Shown piece after piece: positions 39,701 to 52,188 of a stretch of 64,000 bases of DNA. The number at the start of each line of letters is the position of its first letter. Position 1 is the stretch's first letter. The translations under genes and the position numbers were made by a program. The notes beneath the pieces were generated by a model that saw nothing but the letters and a program-made list of their open reading frames with translations, was not told where the DNA came from and searched no databases. Origin of the DNA: Myotis daubentonii (taxonomy: Eukaryota > Chordata > Mammalia > Chiroptera > Vespertilionidae); assembly GCF_963259705.1 (NCBI RefSeq), contig NC_081844.1, forward strand, positions 9,967,715 through 10,031,714, written 5' to 3'.

Positions 39701-42595
39701 GATCTGTAATCTCAGTAACTGAACTGGGCCTTAAATGTAGTTAGATTCTATTTACTTGTGTTTCAACTGTTTGTTACACGTTCATATTCATTTCCTGGAA
39801 AGAAAATTGTGTATTTTAAGAGTTTTAACACATTTTGACAGTTTCCTGAGAAGTATATACTAAAACCTTCAGGATATAAACTGTTTCAGTCAAAAAACGC
39901 CACGGCAACTCAGAATCAACTGTAAACATAAACAGTATTCTCCACATTTCAAATCATTATACACAAGTTCTGAGCTCTATAAACAGGAATTCTTAAAGTT
40001 CCGGAGATGTTAATATTATCAGAATTCTCGTCATTTCAAAGTTTATACCTGTAATCTCGGGAATTGAACTCGGCTTTAAATGTAGTTAGATTCTATTTAC
40101 TTGTTTTTTAACTGTTTGTTACACGTTCATATTCATTTCCTGGAAAGAAAACTGAGTATTTTAAGAGTTTTAACACATTCTCACAGTTTCCTTAGAATTA
40201 TATACTAGAACCTTGAGGATATAAACTGTCTCAGTCAAAAAAAGCCGTGGCAACTCAGGATCAACTGTAAACATAAACAGTGTTCTCGTCATTTCAAATC
40301 ATTATACACAAGTACTGAGCTCTATAAACAGGAATTCTTAAAGTTTGAAATGACATTTTAGTTAAAACGCCACTTAAAATAGCCTGAGTTGTTAATATTA
40401 TCAGAATTGCCGACATTTCAGAGTTTTCGATCGGTAATCTTGGTAACTGAACTCGGCCTTAAATGAAGTTAGATTCTATTTACTTGTGTTTCAACTGTTT
40501 GTTACACGTTCATATTCATTTCCTGGAAAGAAAATTGTGTATTTTAAGAGTTTTAACACATTTTGACAGTTTCCTGAGAAGTATATACTAGAACCTTCAG
40601 GATATAAACTGTTTCAGTCAAAAAACGCCACGGCAACTCAGAATCAACTGTAAACATAAACAGTATTCTCCACATTTCAAATCATTATACACAAGTTCTG
40701 AGCTCTATAAACAGGAATTCTTAAAGTTCCGGAGAGGTTAATATTATCAGAATTCTCGTCATTTCAAAGTTTCTACCTGTAATCTCGGGAATTGAACTCG
40801 GCTTTAAATGTAGTTAGATTCTATTTACTTGTGTTTTAACTGTTTGTTACACGTTCATATTCATTTCCTGGAAAGAAAACTGTGTATTTTAAGAGTTTTA
40901 ACACATTCTCACAGTTTCCTTAGAATTATATACTAGAACCTTGAGGATATAAACTGTCTCAGTCAAAAAAAGCCATGGCGACTCAGGATCAACTGTAAAC
41001 ATAAACAGTGTTCTCGTCATTTCAAATCATTATACACTAGTTCTGAGCTCTATAAACAGGAATTCTTAAAGTTTGAAATGAAATTTTAGTGAAAACGCCA
41101 CTTAAAATAGCCCGAGTTTTTAATATTATCAGAATTGCCGTCATTTCAGAGCTTTCAACCTCTAATCTCGGTAACTGAACTCGGCCTTAAATGTAGTTAG
41201 ATTCTATTTACTTGTGTTTGAACTGTTTGTTACACGTTCATATTCATTTCCTGGAAGGAAAATTGTGTATTTTAAGAGTTTTAACACATTTTGACAGTTT
41301 CCTGAGAAGTATATACTAGAACCTTCAGGATATAAACTGTTTCAGTCAAAAAAAGCCACGGCAACTCAGGTTCACGTGTAAACATAAACAGTATTCTCCA
41401 CATTTCAAGTCATTATACACAAGTTCTGAGCTCTATAAACAGGAATTCTTAAAGTTCCGGAGATGTTAATATTATCAGAATTCTCGTCATTTCAAAGTTT
41501 CTACCTGTAATCTCGGGAATTGAACTCGGCTTTAAATGTACTTAGATTCTATTTACTTGTGTTTTAACTGTTTGTTACACGTTCATATTCATTTCCTGGA
41601 AAGAAAACTAAGTATTTTAAGAGTTTTAACACATTCTCACAGTTTCCTTAGAATTATATACTAGAACCTTGAGGATATAAACTGTCTCAGTAAAAAAAGC
41701 CGTGGAAACTCAGGATCAACTGTAAACATAAACAGTATTCTCCTCATTTCAAATCATTATACACAAGTACTGAGCTCTATAAACAGGAATTCTTAAAGTT
41801 TGAAATGACATTGTAGTTAAAACGCCACTTAAAAGAGCCTGAGTTGTTAATATTATCAGAATTGCCGTCATTTCAGAGCTTTCCACCTCTCATCTCGGTA
41901 ACTGAACTGGGCCTTAAATGTAGTTAGATTCTATTTACTTGTGTTTCAACTGTTTGTTACACGTTCATATTAATTTCTTGGAATGAGAATTGTGTATTTT
42001 AAGAGTTTTAACACATTTTGACAGTTTCCTGAGAAGTATATACTAGAACTTTCAGGATATAAACTGTTTCAGTCAAAAAAGGCCACGGCAACTCAGAATC
42101 AACTGTAAACATAAACTGTATCCTCCTCATTTCAAATCATTATACACAAGTTCTGAGCTCTATAAACAGGAATTCTTAAAGTTCCGGAGAGGTTAATATT
42201 ATCAGAATTCTCATCATTTCAAAGTTTCTACCTGTAATCTCGGGAATTGAACTCGGCTTTAAATGTAGTTAGATTCTATTTACTTGTGTTTTAACTGTTT
42301 GTTACACGTTCATATTCATTTCCTGGAAAGAATACTGTGTATTTTAAGAGTTTTAACACATTCTCACAGTTTCCTTAGAATTATATACTAGAACCTTGAG
42401 GATATAAACTGTCTCAGTCAAAAATAGCCATGGCGACTCAGGATCAACTGTAAATATAAACAGTGTTCTCGTCATTTCAAATCATTATACACTAGTTCTT
42501 AGCTCTATAAACAGGAATTCTTAAAGTTTGAAATGACATTTTAGTGAAAACGCCACTTAAAATAGCCTGAGTTGTTAATATTATCAGAATTGCCG
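36725..42595 (+). repeat. 5,822-bp HOR unit, copy 2
   Basis: Monomer starts: 36839, 37184, 37567, 37912, 38294, 38639, 39022, 39367, 39750, 40095, 40478, 40823, 41206, 41551, 41933, 42278. Copy 1 markers reappear 5,822 later: aatgagaattg at 38,343 and 41,982, cagtaaaa at 38,049 and 41,688, aatgagattt at 38,893. The homology ends at 42,596, where gccgtcat replaces the gccgacat of 36,774. Both B units near 38,330 and 41,970 carry cgttcatattaatttc, absent from copy 1. They have therefore exchanged with each other at the 3,639 offset after the large duplication. Confidence 0.88.
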
Positions 42596-45500
42596 TCATT
42601 TCAGAGCTTTCGACCTGTAATCTAGGTAACTGAACTCGGCCTTAAATGTAGTTAGATTCTATTTACTTGTGTTTCAACTGTTTGTTACACGTTCATATTC
42701 ATTTCCTGGAAAGAAAATTGTGTATTTTAAGAGTTTTAACACATTTTGACAGTTTCCTGAGAAGTATATACTAGAACCTTCAGGATATAAACTGTTTCAG
42801 TCAAAAAACGCCACGGCAACTCAGAATCAACTGTAAACATAAACAGTATTCTCCACATTTCAAATCATTATACACAAGTTCTGAGCTCTATAAACAGGAA
42901 TTCTTAAAGTTCCGGAGAGGTTAATATTATCAGAATTCTCGTCATTTCAAAGTTTCTACCTGTAATCTCGGGAATTGAACTCGGCTTTAAATGTAGTTAG
43001 ATTCTATTTACTTGTGTTTTAACTGTTTGTTACACGTTCATATTCATTTCCTGGAAAGAAAACTGTGTATTTTAAGAGTTTTAACACATTCTCACAGTTT
43101 CCTTAGAATTATATACTAGAACCTTGAGGATATAAACTGTCTCAGTCAAAAAAAGCCGTGGCAACTCAGGATCAACTGTAAACATAAACAGTATTCTCCT
43201 CATTTCAAATCATTATACACAAGTACTGAGCTCTATAAACAGGAATTCTTAAAGTTTGAAATGACATTTTAGTTAAAACGCCACTTAAAATAGCCTGAGT
43301 TGTTAATATTATCAGAATTGCCGACATTTCAGAGTTTTCGATCTGTAATCTTGGTAACTGAACTCGGCCTTAAATGAAGTTAGATTCTATTTACTTGTGT
43401 TTCAACTGTTTGTTACACGTTCATATTCATTTCCTGGAAAGAAAATTGTGTATTTTAAGAGTTTTAACACATTTTGACAGTTTCCTGAGAAGTATATACT
43501 AGAACCTTCCGGATATAAACTGTTTCAGTCAAAAAACGCCACGGCAACTCAGAATCAACTGTAAACATAAACAGTATTCTCCACATTTCAAATCATTATA
43601 CACAAGTTCTGAGCTCTATAAACAGGAATTCTTAAAGTTCCGGAGAGGTTAATATTATCAGAATTCTCGTCATTTCAAAGTTTCTACTTGTAATCTCGGG
43701 AATTGAACTCGGCTTTAAATGTAGTTAGATTCTATTTACTTGTGTTTTAACTGTTTGTTACACGTTCATATTCATTTCCTGGAAAGAAAACTGTGTATTT
43801 TAAGAGTTTTAACACATTCTCACAGTTTCCTTAGAATTATATACTAGAACCTTGAGGATATAAACTGTCTCATTCAAAAAAAGCCATGGCGACTCAGGAT
43901 CAACTGTAAACATAAACAGTGTTCTCGTCATTTCAAATCATTATACACTAGTTCTGAGCTCTATAAACAGGAAATCTTAAAGTTTGAAATGACATTTTAG
44001 TGAAAACGCCACTTAAAATAGCCCGAGTTTTTAATATTATCAGAATTGCCGTCATTTCAGAGCTTTCAAACTCTAATCTCGGTAACTGAACTCGGCCTTA
44101 AATGTAGTTAGATTCTATTTACTTGTGTTTGAACTGTTTGTTACACGTTCATATTCATTTCCTGGAAAGAAAATTGTGTATTTTAAGAGTTTTAACACAT
44201 TTTGACAGTTTCCTGAGAAGTATATACTAGAACCTTCAGGATATAAACTGTTTCAGTCAAAAAACGCCACGGCAACTCAGGTTCACGTGTAAACATAAAC
44301 AGTATTCTCCACATTTCAAGTCATTATACACAAATTCTGAGCTCTATAAACAGGAATTCTTAAAGTTCCGGAGATGTTAATATTATCAGAATTCTCGTCA
44401 TTTCAAAGTTTCTACCTGTAATCTCGGGAATTGAACTCGGCTTTAAATGTACTTAGATTCTATTTACTTGTGTTTTAACTGTTTGTTACACGTTCATATT
44501 CATTTCCTGGAAAGAAAACTGAGTATCTTAAGAGTTTTAACACATTCTCACAGTTTCCTTAGAATTATATACTAGAACCTTGAGGATATAAACTGTCTCA
44601 GTAAAAAAAGCCGTGGCAACTCAGGATCAACTGTAAACATAAACAGTATTCTCCTCATTTCAAATCATTATACACAAGTACTGAGCTCTATAAACAGGAA
44701 TTCTTAAAGTTTGAAATGACATTGTAGTTAAAACGCCACTTAAAAGAGCCTGAGTTGTTAATATTATCAGAATTGCCGTCATTTCAGAGCTCTCGACCTG
44801 TAATCTCGGTAACTGAACTCGGCCTTAAATGTAGTTAGATTCTATTTACTTGTGTTTCAACTGTTTGTTACACGTTCATATTCATTTCCTGGAAAGAAAA
44901 TTGTGTATTTTAAGAGTTTTAACACATTTTGACAGTTTCCTTAGAATTATATACTAGAACCTTGAGGATATAAACTGGCTCAGTCAAAAAAAGCCATGGC
45001 GACTCAGGATCAACTGTAAACATAAACAGTGTTCTCGTCATTTCAAATCATTATACACTAGTTCTGAGCTCTATAAACAGGAATTCTTAAAGTTTGAAAT
45101 GACATTTTAGTGAAAACGCCACTTAAAATAGCCCGAGTTTTTAATATTATCAGAATTGCCGTCATTTCAGAGCTTTCAACCTCTAATCTCGGTAACTGAA
45201 CTCGGTGTTAAATGTAGTTAGATTCTATTTACTTGTGTTTGAACTGTTTGTTACACGTTCATATTCATTTCCTGGAAAGAAAATTGTGTATTTTAAGAGT
45301 TTTAACATATTTTGACAGTTTCCTGAGAAGTATATACTAGAACCTTCAGGATATAAACTGTTTCAGTCAAAAAACGCCACGGCAACTCAGGTTCACGCGT
45401 AAACATAAACAGTATTCTCCAGATTTCAAGTCATTATACACAACTTCTGAGCTCTATAAACAGGAATTCTTAAAGTTCCGGAGAGGTTAATATTATTAGA

Positions 45501-47408
45501 ATTCTCGTCATTTCAAAGTTTCTACCTGTAATCTCGGGAATTGAACTCGCCTTTAAATGTAGTTAGATTCTATTTACTTGTGTTTTCACACTTTGTTACA
45601 CGTTCATATTCATTTCCTGGAAAGAAAACTGAGTATCTTAAGAGTTTTAACACATTCTCACAGTTTCCTTAGAATTATATACTAGAACCTTGAGGATATA
45701 AACTGTCTCAGTAAAAAAAGCCGTGGCAACTCAGGATCAACTGTAAACATAAACAGTATTCTCCTCATTTCAAATCATTATACACAAGTACTGAGCTCTA
45801 TAAACAGGAATTCTTAAAGTTTGAAATGACATTGTAGTTAAAACGCCACTTAAAAGAGCCTGAGTTGTTAATATTATCAGAATTGCCGTCATTTCAGAGC
45901 TTTCCACCTCTCATCTCGGTAACTGAACTGGGCCTTAAATGTAGGTAGATTCTATTTACTTGTGTTTCAAGTGTTTGTTACACGTTCGTATTCATTTCCT
46001 GGAAAGAGAATTGTGTATTTTAAGAGTTTTAACACATTTTGACAGTTTCCTGAGAAGTATATACTAGAACTTTCAGGATATAAACTGTTTCAGTCAAAAA
46101 AGGCCACGGCAACTCAGAATCAACTGTAAACATAAACTGTATCCTCCTCATTTCAAATCATTATACACAAGTTCTGAGCTCTATAAACAGGAATTCTTAA
46201 AGTTCCGGAGAGGTTAATATTATCAAAATTCTCGTCATTTCAAAGTTTCTACCTGTAATCTCGGGAATTGAACTCGGCTTTAAATGTAGTTAGATTCTAT
46301 TTACTTGTGTTTTAACTGTTTGTTCCACGTTCATATTCATTTCCTGGAAAGAATACTGTGTATTTTAAGAGTTTTAACACATGCTCACAGTTTCCTTAGA
46401 ATTATATACTAGAACCTTGAGGATATAAACTGTCTCAGTCAAAAAAAGCCATGGCGACTCAGGATCAACTGTAAATATAAACAGTGTTCTCGTCATTTCA
46501 AATCATTATACACTAGTTCTTAGCTCTATAAACAGGAATTCTTAAAGTTTGAAATGACATTTTAGTGAAAACGCCACTTAAAATAGCCTGAGTTGTTAAT
46601 ATTATCAGAATTGCCGACATTTCAGAGTTTTCGATCTGTAATCTTGGTAACTGAACTCGGCCTTAAATGAAGTTAGATTCTATTTACTTGTGTTTCAACT
46701 GTTTGTTACACGTTCATATTCATTTCCTGGAAAGAAAATTGTGTATTTTAAGAGTTTTAACACATTTTGACAGTTTCCTGAGAAGTATATACTAGAACCT
46801 TCAGGATATAAACTGTTTCAGTCAAAAAACGCCACGGCAACTCAGAATCAACTGTAAACATAAACAGTATTCTCCACATTTCAAATCATTATACACAAGT
46901 TCTGAGCTCTATAAACAGGAATTCTTAAAGTTCCGGAGAGGTTAATATTATCAGAATTCTCGTCATTTCAAAGTTTCTACCTGTAATCTCGGGAATTGAA
47001 CTCGGCTTTAAATGTAGTTAGATTCTATTTACTTGTGTTTTAACTGTTTGTTACACGTTCATATTCATTTCCTGGAAAGAAAGTTGTGTATTTTAAGAGT
47101 TTTAACACATTCTCACAGTTTCCTTAGAATTATATACTAGAACCTTGAGGATATAAACTGTCTCAGTCAAAAAAAGCCATGGCGACTCAGGATCAACTGT
47201 AAATATAAACAGTGTTCTCGTCATTTCAAATCATTATACACTAGTTCTGAGCTCTATAAACAGGAATTCTTAAAGTTGAAATGACATTTTAGTGAAAACG
47301 CCACTTAAAATAGCCCGAGTTTTTAATATTATCAGAATTGCCGTCATTTCAGAGCTTTCAACCTCTAATCTCGGTAACTGAACTCGGCCTTAAATGTAGT
47401 AAGATTCT
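42596..47408 (+). repeat. Irregular domain with a three-monomer (1,110-bp) duplication
   Basis: Monomer starts: 42661, 43006, 43389, 43734, 44117, 44462 (A), 44844 (hybrid), 45227 (B), 45572 (A), 45954 (B), 46299, 46682, 47027 (A, 382 bp, aaagttgaaatg). The marker gagtatcttaag plus cagtaaaa occurs in the A at 44462 and again in the A at 45572, 1,110 bp on. That is an odd number of monomers, made possible by the hybrid between them. The block from about 44.78 to 45.6 kb matches 49.18-50.0 kb at an offset of 4,399 (actggctcag at 44,974 and 49,373; ttttcacac at 45,583 and 49,982). The EcoRI site near 43,971 is lost (aggaaatc). Confidence 0.82.
44844..45226 (+). repeat. B-left/A-right hybrid, junction type 3
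   Basis: B sequence runs through cattttgacagtttcc and switches at about 44,940 to the A continuation ttagaattatat, ccttgaggat. The junction is therefore about 40 bp upstream of the A-tract, earlier than in types 1 and 2. Private change: ctggctcag in place of ctgtctcag. Confidence 0.88.
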
Positions 47409-47791
47409 ATTTACTTGTGTTTGAACTGTTTGTTACACGTTCATATTCATTTCCTGGAAAGAAAATTGTGTATTTTAAGAGTTTTAACACATTTTGACAG
47501 TTTCCTGAGAAGTATATACTAGAACCTTCAGGATATAAACTGTTTCAGTCAAAAAACGCCACGGCAACTCAGGTTCACGTGTAAACATAAACAGTATTCT
47601 CCACATTTCAAGTCATTATACACAAGTACTGAGCTCTATAAACAGGAATTCTTAAAGTTTGAAATGACAATTTAGTTAAAACGCCACTTAAAATAGCCGG
47701 AGTTGTTAATATTATCAGAATTGCCATCATTTCAGAGCTCTCGACCTGTAATCTCGGTAACTGAACTCGGCCTTAAATGTAGTTAGATTCT
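47409..47791 (+). repeat. B-left/A-right hybrid, junction type 4
   Basis: B features persist through gttcacgtg and tttcaagtcatt. A features appear from caagtactgag near 47,624 and continue with tttgaaatgac. It resembles type 2 in position but joins a different B haplotype (gttcacgtg) to a different A subtype (agtactgag), so I count it as a separate exchange. Confidence 0.83.
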
Positions 47792-48518
47792 ATTTACTTG
47801 TGTTTCAACTGTTTGTTACACGTTCATATTCATTTCCTGGAAAGAAAATTGTGTATTTTAAGAGTTTTCACACATTTTGACAGTTTCCTGAGAAGTATAT
47901 CCTAGAACCTTCAGGATATAAACTGTTTCAGTCAAAAAACGCCATTGCAACTCAGAATCAACTGTAAACATAAACAGTATTCTCCACATTTCAAATCATT
48001 ATACACAAGTTCTGAGCTCTATAAACAGGAATTCTTAAAGTTCCGGAGATGTTAATATTATCAGAATTCTCGTCATTTGAAAGTTTCTACCTGTAATCTC
48101 GGGAATTGAACTCTTCTTTAAATGTACTTAGATTCTATTTACTTGTGTTTTAACTGTTTGTTACACGTTCATATTCATTTCCTGGAAAGAATACTGTGTA
48201 TTTTAAGAGTTTTAACACATTCTCACAGTTTCATTAGAATTATATACTAGAACCTTGGGGATATAAACTGTCTCAGTCAAAAAAGCCGTGGCAACTCAGG
48301 ATCAACTGTAAACATAAACAGTATTCTCCTCAATTCAAATCATTATACACAAGTACTGAGCTCTGTAAACAGGAATTCTTAAAGTTTGAAATGACATTTT
48401 AGTGAAAACGCCACTTAAAATAGCCTGAGTTGTTAATATTATAAGAATTGCCGTCATTTCAGAGCTTTCGACCTGTAATCTCGGTAACTGAACTGGGCCT
48501 TAAATGTAGTTAGATTCT

Positions 48519-48863
48519 ATTTACTTGTGTTTCAACTGTTTGTTACACGTTCATATTCATTTCCTGGAAAGAAAATTGTGTATTTTAAGAGTTTTAACAC
48601 ATTTTGACAGTTTCCTGAAAAGTATATACTAGAACCTTCAGGATATAAACTGTTTCAGTCAAAAAAAGCCGTGGCAACTCAGGATCAACTGTAAACATAA
48701 ACAGTGTTCTCGTCATTTCAAATCATTATACACAAGTTCTGAGCTCTATAAACAGGAATTCTTAAAGTTCCGGAGAGGTTAATATTATCAGAATTCTCGT
48801 CATTTCAAAGTTTCTACCTGTAATCTCGGGAATTGAACTCGGCTTTAAATGTAGTTAGATTCT
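48519..48863 (+). repeat. Class B monomer with an internal class A patch
   Basis: Length is 345 and both ends are B (tgtgtttcaactg ... ctgtttcagtc at the left; cacaagttctgag, ttccggagag, ctcgggaattgaac at the right). From the A-tract at about 48,661 to about 48,715 it reads as A: gccgtggcaac, caggatcaactg, cagtgttctcg. Two switches with unchanged length are the pattern expected of gene conversion with a tract of roughly 50-90 bp; a double crossover would look the same. Confidence 0.82.
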
Positions 48864-49242
48864 ATTTACTTGTGTTTTAACTGTTACACGTTCATATTCT
48901 TTTCCTGGAAAGAAAACTGTGTATTTTAAGAGTTTTAACACATTCTCACAGTTTCCTTAGAATTATATACTAGAACCTTCAGGATATAAACTGTCTCAGT
49001 CAAAAAAAGCCGTGGCAACTCAGGATCAACTGTAAACATAAACAGTGTTCTCGTCATTTCAAATCATTATACACAAGTTCTGAGCTCTATAAACAGGAAT
49101 TCTTAAAGTTTGAAATGACATTTTAGTGAAAACGCCACTTAAAATAGCCCGAGTTTTTAATATTATCAGAATTGCCGTCATTTCAGAGCTCTCGACCTGT
49201 AATCTCGGTAACTGAACTCGGCCTTAAATGTAGTTAGATTCT

Positions 49243-49625
49243 ATTTACTTGTGTTTCAACTGTTTGTTACACGTTCATATTCATTTCCTGGAAAGAAAAT
49301 TGTGTATTTTAAGAGTTTTAACACATTTTGACAGTTTCCTTAGAATTATATACTAGAACCTTGAGGATATAAACTGGCTCAGTCAAAAAAAGCCATGGCG
49401 ACTCAGGATCAACTGTAAACATAAACAGTGTTCTCGTCATTTCAAATCATTATACACTAGTTCTGAGCTCTATAAACAGGAATTCTTAAAGTTTGAAATG
49501 ACATTTTAGTGAAAACGCCACTTAAAATAGCCCGAGTTTTTAATATTATCAGAATTGCCGTCATTTCAGAGCTTTCAACCTCTAATCTCGGTAACTGAAC
49601 TCGGTGTTAAATGTAGTTAGATTCT
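49243..49625 (+). repeat. B-left/A-right hybrid, copy of junction type 3
   Basis: Same switch at gacagtttcc/ttagaatt and the same private ctggctcag as the unit at 44844. The two are related by the 4,399-bp offset segment copy (about 0.85 kb). Confidence 0.87.
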
Positions 49626-51805
49626 ATTTACTTGTGTTTGAACTGTTTGTTACACGTTCATATTCATTTCCTGGAAAGAAAATTGTGTATTTTAAGAGTT
49701 TTAACATATTTTGACAGTTTCCTGAGAAGTATATACTAGAACCTTCAGGATATAAACTGTTTCAGTCAAAAAACGCCACGGCAACTCAGGTTCACGCGTA
49801 AACATAAACAGTATTCTCCAGATTTCAAGTCATTATACACAACTTCTGAGCTCTATAAACAGGAATTCTTAAAGTTCCGGAGAGGTTAATATTATTAGAA
49901 TTCTCGTCATTTCAAAGTTTCTACCTGTAATCTCGGGAATTGAACTCGCCTTTAAATGTAGTTAGATTCTATTTACTTGTGTTTTCACACTTTGTTACAC
50001 GTTCATATTCATTTCCTGGAAAGAAAACTGTGTATTTTAAGAGTTTTAACACATTCTCACAGTTTCCTTAGAATTATATACTAGAACCTTCAGGATATAA
50101 ACTGTCTCAGTCAAAAAAAGCCATGGCGACTCAGGATCAACTGTAAACATAAACAGTGTTCTCGTCATTTCAAATCATTATACACTAGTTCTGAGCTCTA
50201 TAAACAGGAATTCTTAAAGTTTGAAATGACATTTTAGTGAAAACGCCACTTAAAATAGCCCGAGTTTTTAATATTATCAGAATTGCCGTCATTTCAGAGC
50301 TTTCAACCTCTAATCTCGGTAACTGAACTCGGCGTTAAAGGTAGTTAGATTCTATTTACTTGTGTTTCAAGTGTTTGTTACACGTTCATATTCATTTCCT
50401 GGAAAGAAAATTGTGTATTTTAAGAGTTTTAACACATTTTGACAGTTTCCTGAGAAGTATATACTAGAACCTTCAGGATATAAACTGTTTCAGTCACAAA
50501 ACGCCACGGCAACTCAGAATCAACTGTAAACATAAACAGTATTCTCCTCATTTCAAATCATTATACACAAGTTCTGAGCTCTATAAACAGGAATTCTTAA
50601 AGTTCCGGAGAGGTTAATATTATCAGAATTCTCGTCATTTCAAAGTTTCTACCTGTAATCTCGGGAATTGAACTCGCCTTTAAATGTAGTTAGATTCTAT
50701 TTACTTGTGTTTTAACTGTTTGTTACACGTTCATATTCATTTCCTGGAAAGAAAACTGTGTATTTTAAGAGTTTTAACACATTCTCACAGTTTCCTTAGA
50801 ATTATATACTAGAACCTTGGGGATATAAACTGTCTCAGTCAAAAAAAGCCGTGGCAACTCAGGATCAACTGTAAACATAAACAGTATTCTCCTCATTTCA
50901 AATCATTATACACAAGTACTGAGCTCTATAAACAGGAATTCTTAAAGTTTGAAATGACATTTTAGTGAAAACGCCACTTAAAATAGCCTGAGTTGTTAAT
51001 ATTATCAGAATTGCCCTTATTTCAGAGCTCTCGACCTGTAATCTCGGTAACTGAACTCGGCCTTAAATGTAGTTAGATTCTATTTACTTGTGTTTCAACT
51101 GTTTGTTACACGTTCATATTCATTTCCTGGAAAGAAAATTGTGTATTTTAAGAGTTTTAACACATTTTGACAGTTTCCTGAGAAGTATATACTAGAACCT
51201 TCAGGATATAAACTGTTTCAGTCAAAAAACGCCACGGCAACTCAGGTTCAAGTATAAACATAAACAGTATTCTCCTCATTTCAAATCATTATACACAAGT
51301 TCTGAGCTCTATAAACAGGAATTCTTAAAGTTCCGGAGAGGTTAATATTATCAGAATTCTCGTCATTTCAAAGTTTCTACCTGTAATCTCGGGAATTGAA
51401 CTCGGCTTTAAATGTAGTTAGATTCTATTTACTTTTATTTTAACTGTTACACGTTCATATTCTTTTCCTGGAAAGAAAACTGTGTATTTTAAGAGTTTTA
51501 ACACATTCTCACAGTTTCCTTAGAATTATATACTAGAACCTTCAGGATATAAACTGTCTCAGTCAAAAAAAGCCGTGGCAACTCAGGATCAACTGTAAAC
51601 ATAAACAGTGTTCTCGTCATTTCAAATCATTATACACAAGTTCTGAGCTCTATAAACAGGAATTCTTAAAGTTTGAAATGACATTTTAGTGAAAACGCCA
51701 CTTAAAATAGCCCGAGTTTTTAATATTATCAGAATTGCCGTCATTTCAGAGCTCTCGACCTGTAATCTCGGTAACTGAACTTGGCCTTAAATGTAGTTAG
51801 ATTCT

Positions 51806-52188
51806 ATTTACTTGTGTTTCAACTGTTTGTTACACGTTCATATTCATTTCCTGGAAAGAAAATTGTGTATTTTAAGAGTTTTAACACATTTTGACAGTTT
51901 CCTGAGAAGTATATACTAGAACCTTCAGGATATAAACTGTTTCAGTCAAAAAAATCCATGGCGACTCAGGATCAACTGTAAACATAAACAGTGTTCTCGT
52001 CATTTCAAATCATTATACACTAGTTCTGAGCTCTATAAACAGGAATTCTTAAAGTTTGAAATGACATTTTAGTGAAAACGCCACTTAAAATAGCCCGAGT
52101 TTTTAATATTATCAGAATTGCCGTCATTTCAGAGCTTTCAACCTCTAATCTCGGTAACTGAACTCGGCGTTAAATGTAGTTAGATTCT
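51806..52188 (+). repeat. B-left/A-right hybrid, junction type 1, in the 2,563-bp HOR
   Basis: Same junction as the unit at 9839: B up to ctgtttcagtc, then the A-tract and tccatggcg. It is preceded, as there, by an A monomer with the 4-bp deletion. Confidence 0.88.

Larger units (their letters stand above)
47409..49625 (+). repeat. Mosaic domain: two hybrids and a patched B
   Basis: Monomer starts: 47409 (hybrid), 47792 B, 48137 A (382 bp, ccttgggg), 48519 (B with an A patch), 48864 A (379 bp), 49243 (hybrid). Few neighbouring units match each other, and this stretch separates the 30-43 kb lineage (gccgacat, gatcggtaat) from the 49-64 kb lineage (agcccgag, actcgcc, ggcgttaaatg). I read it as a boundary where sequences of both lineages have been spliced. 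Confidence 0.78.
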
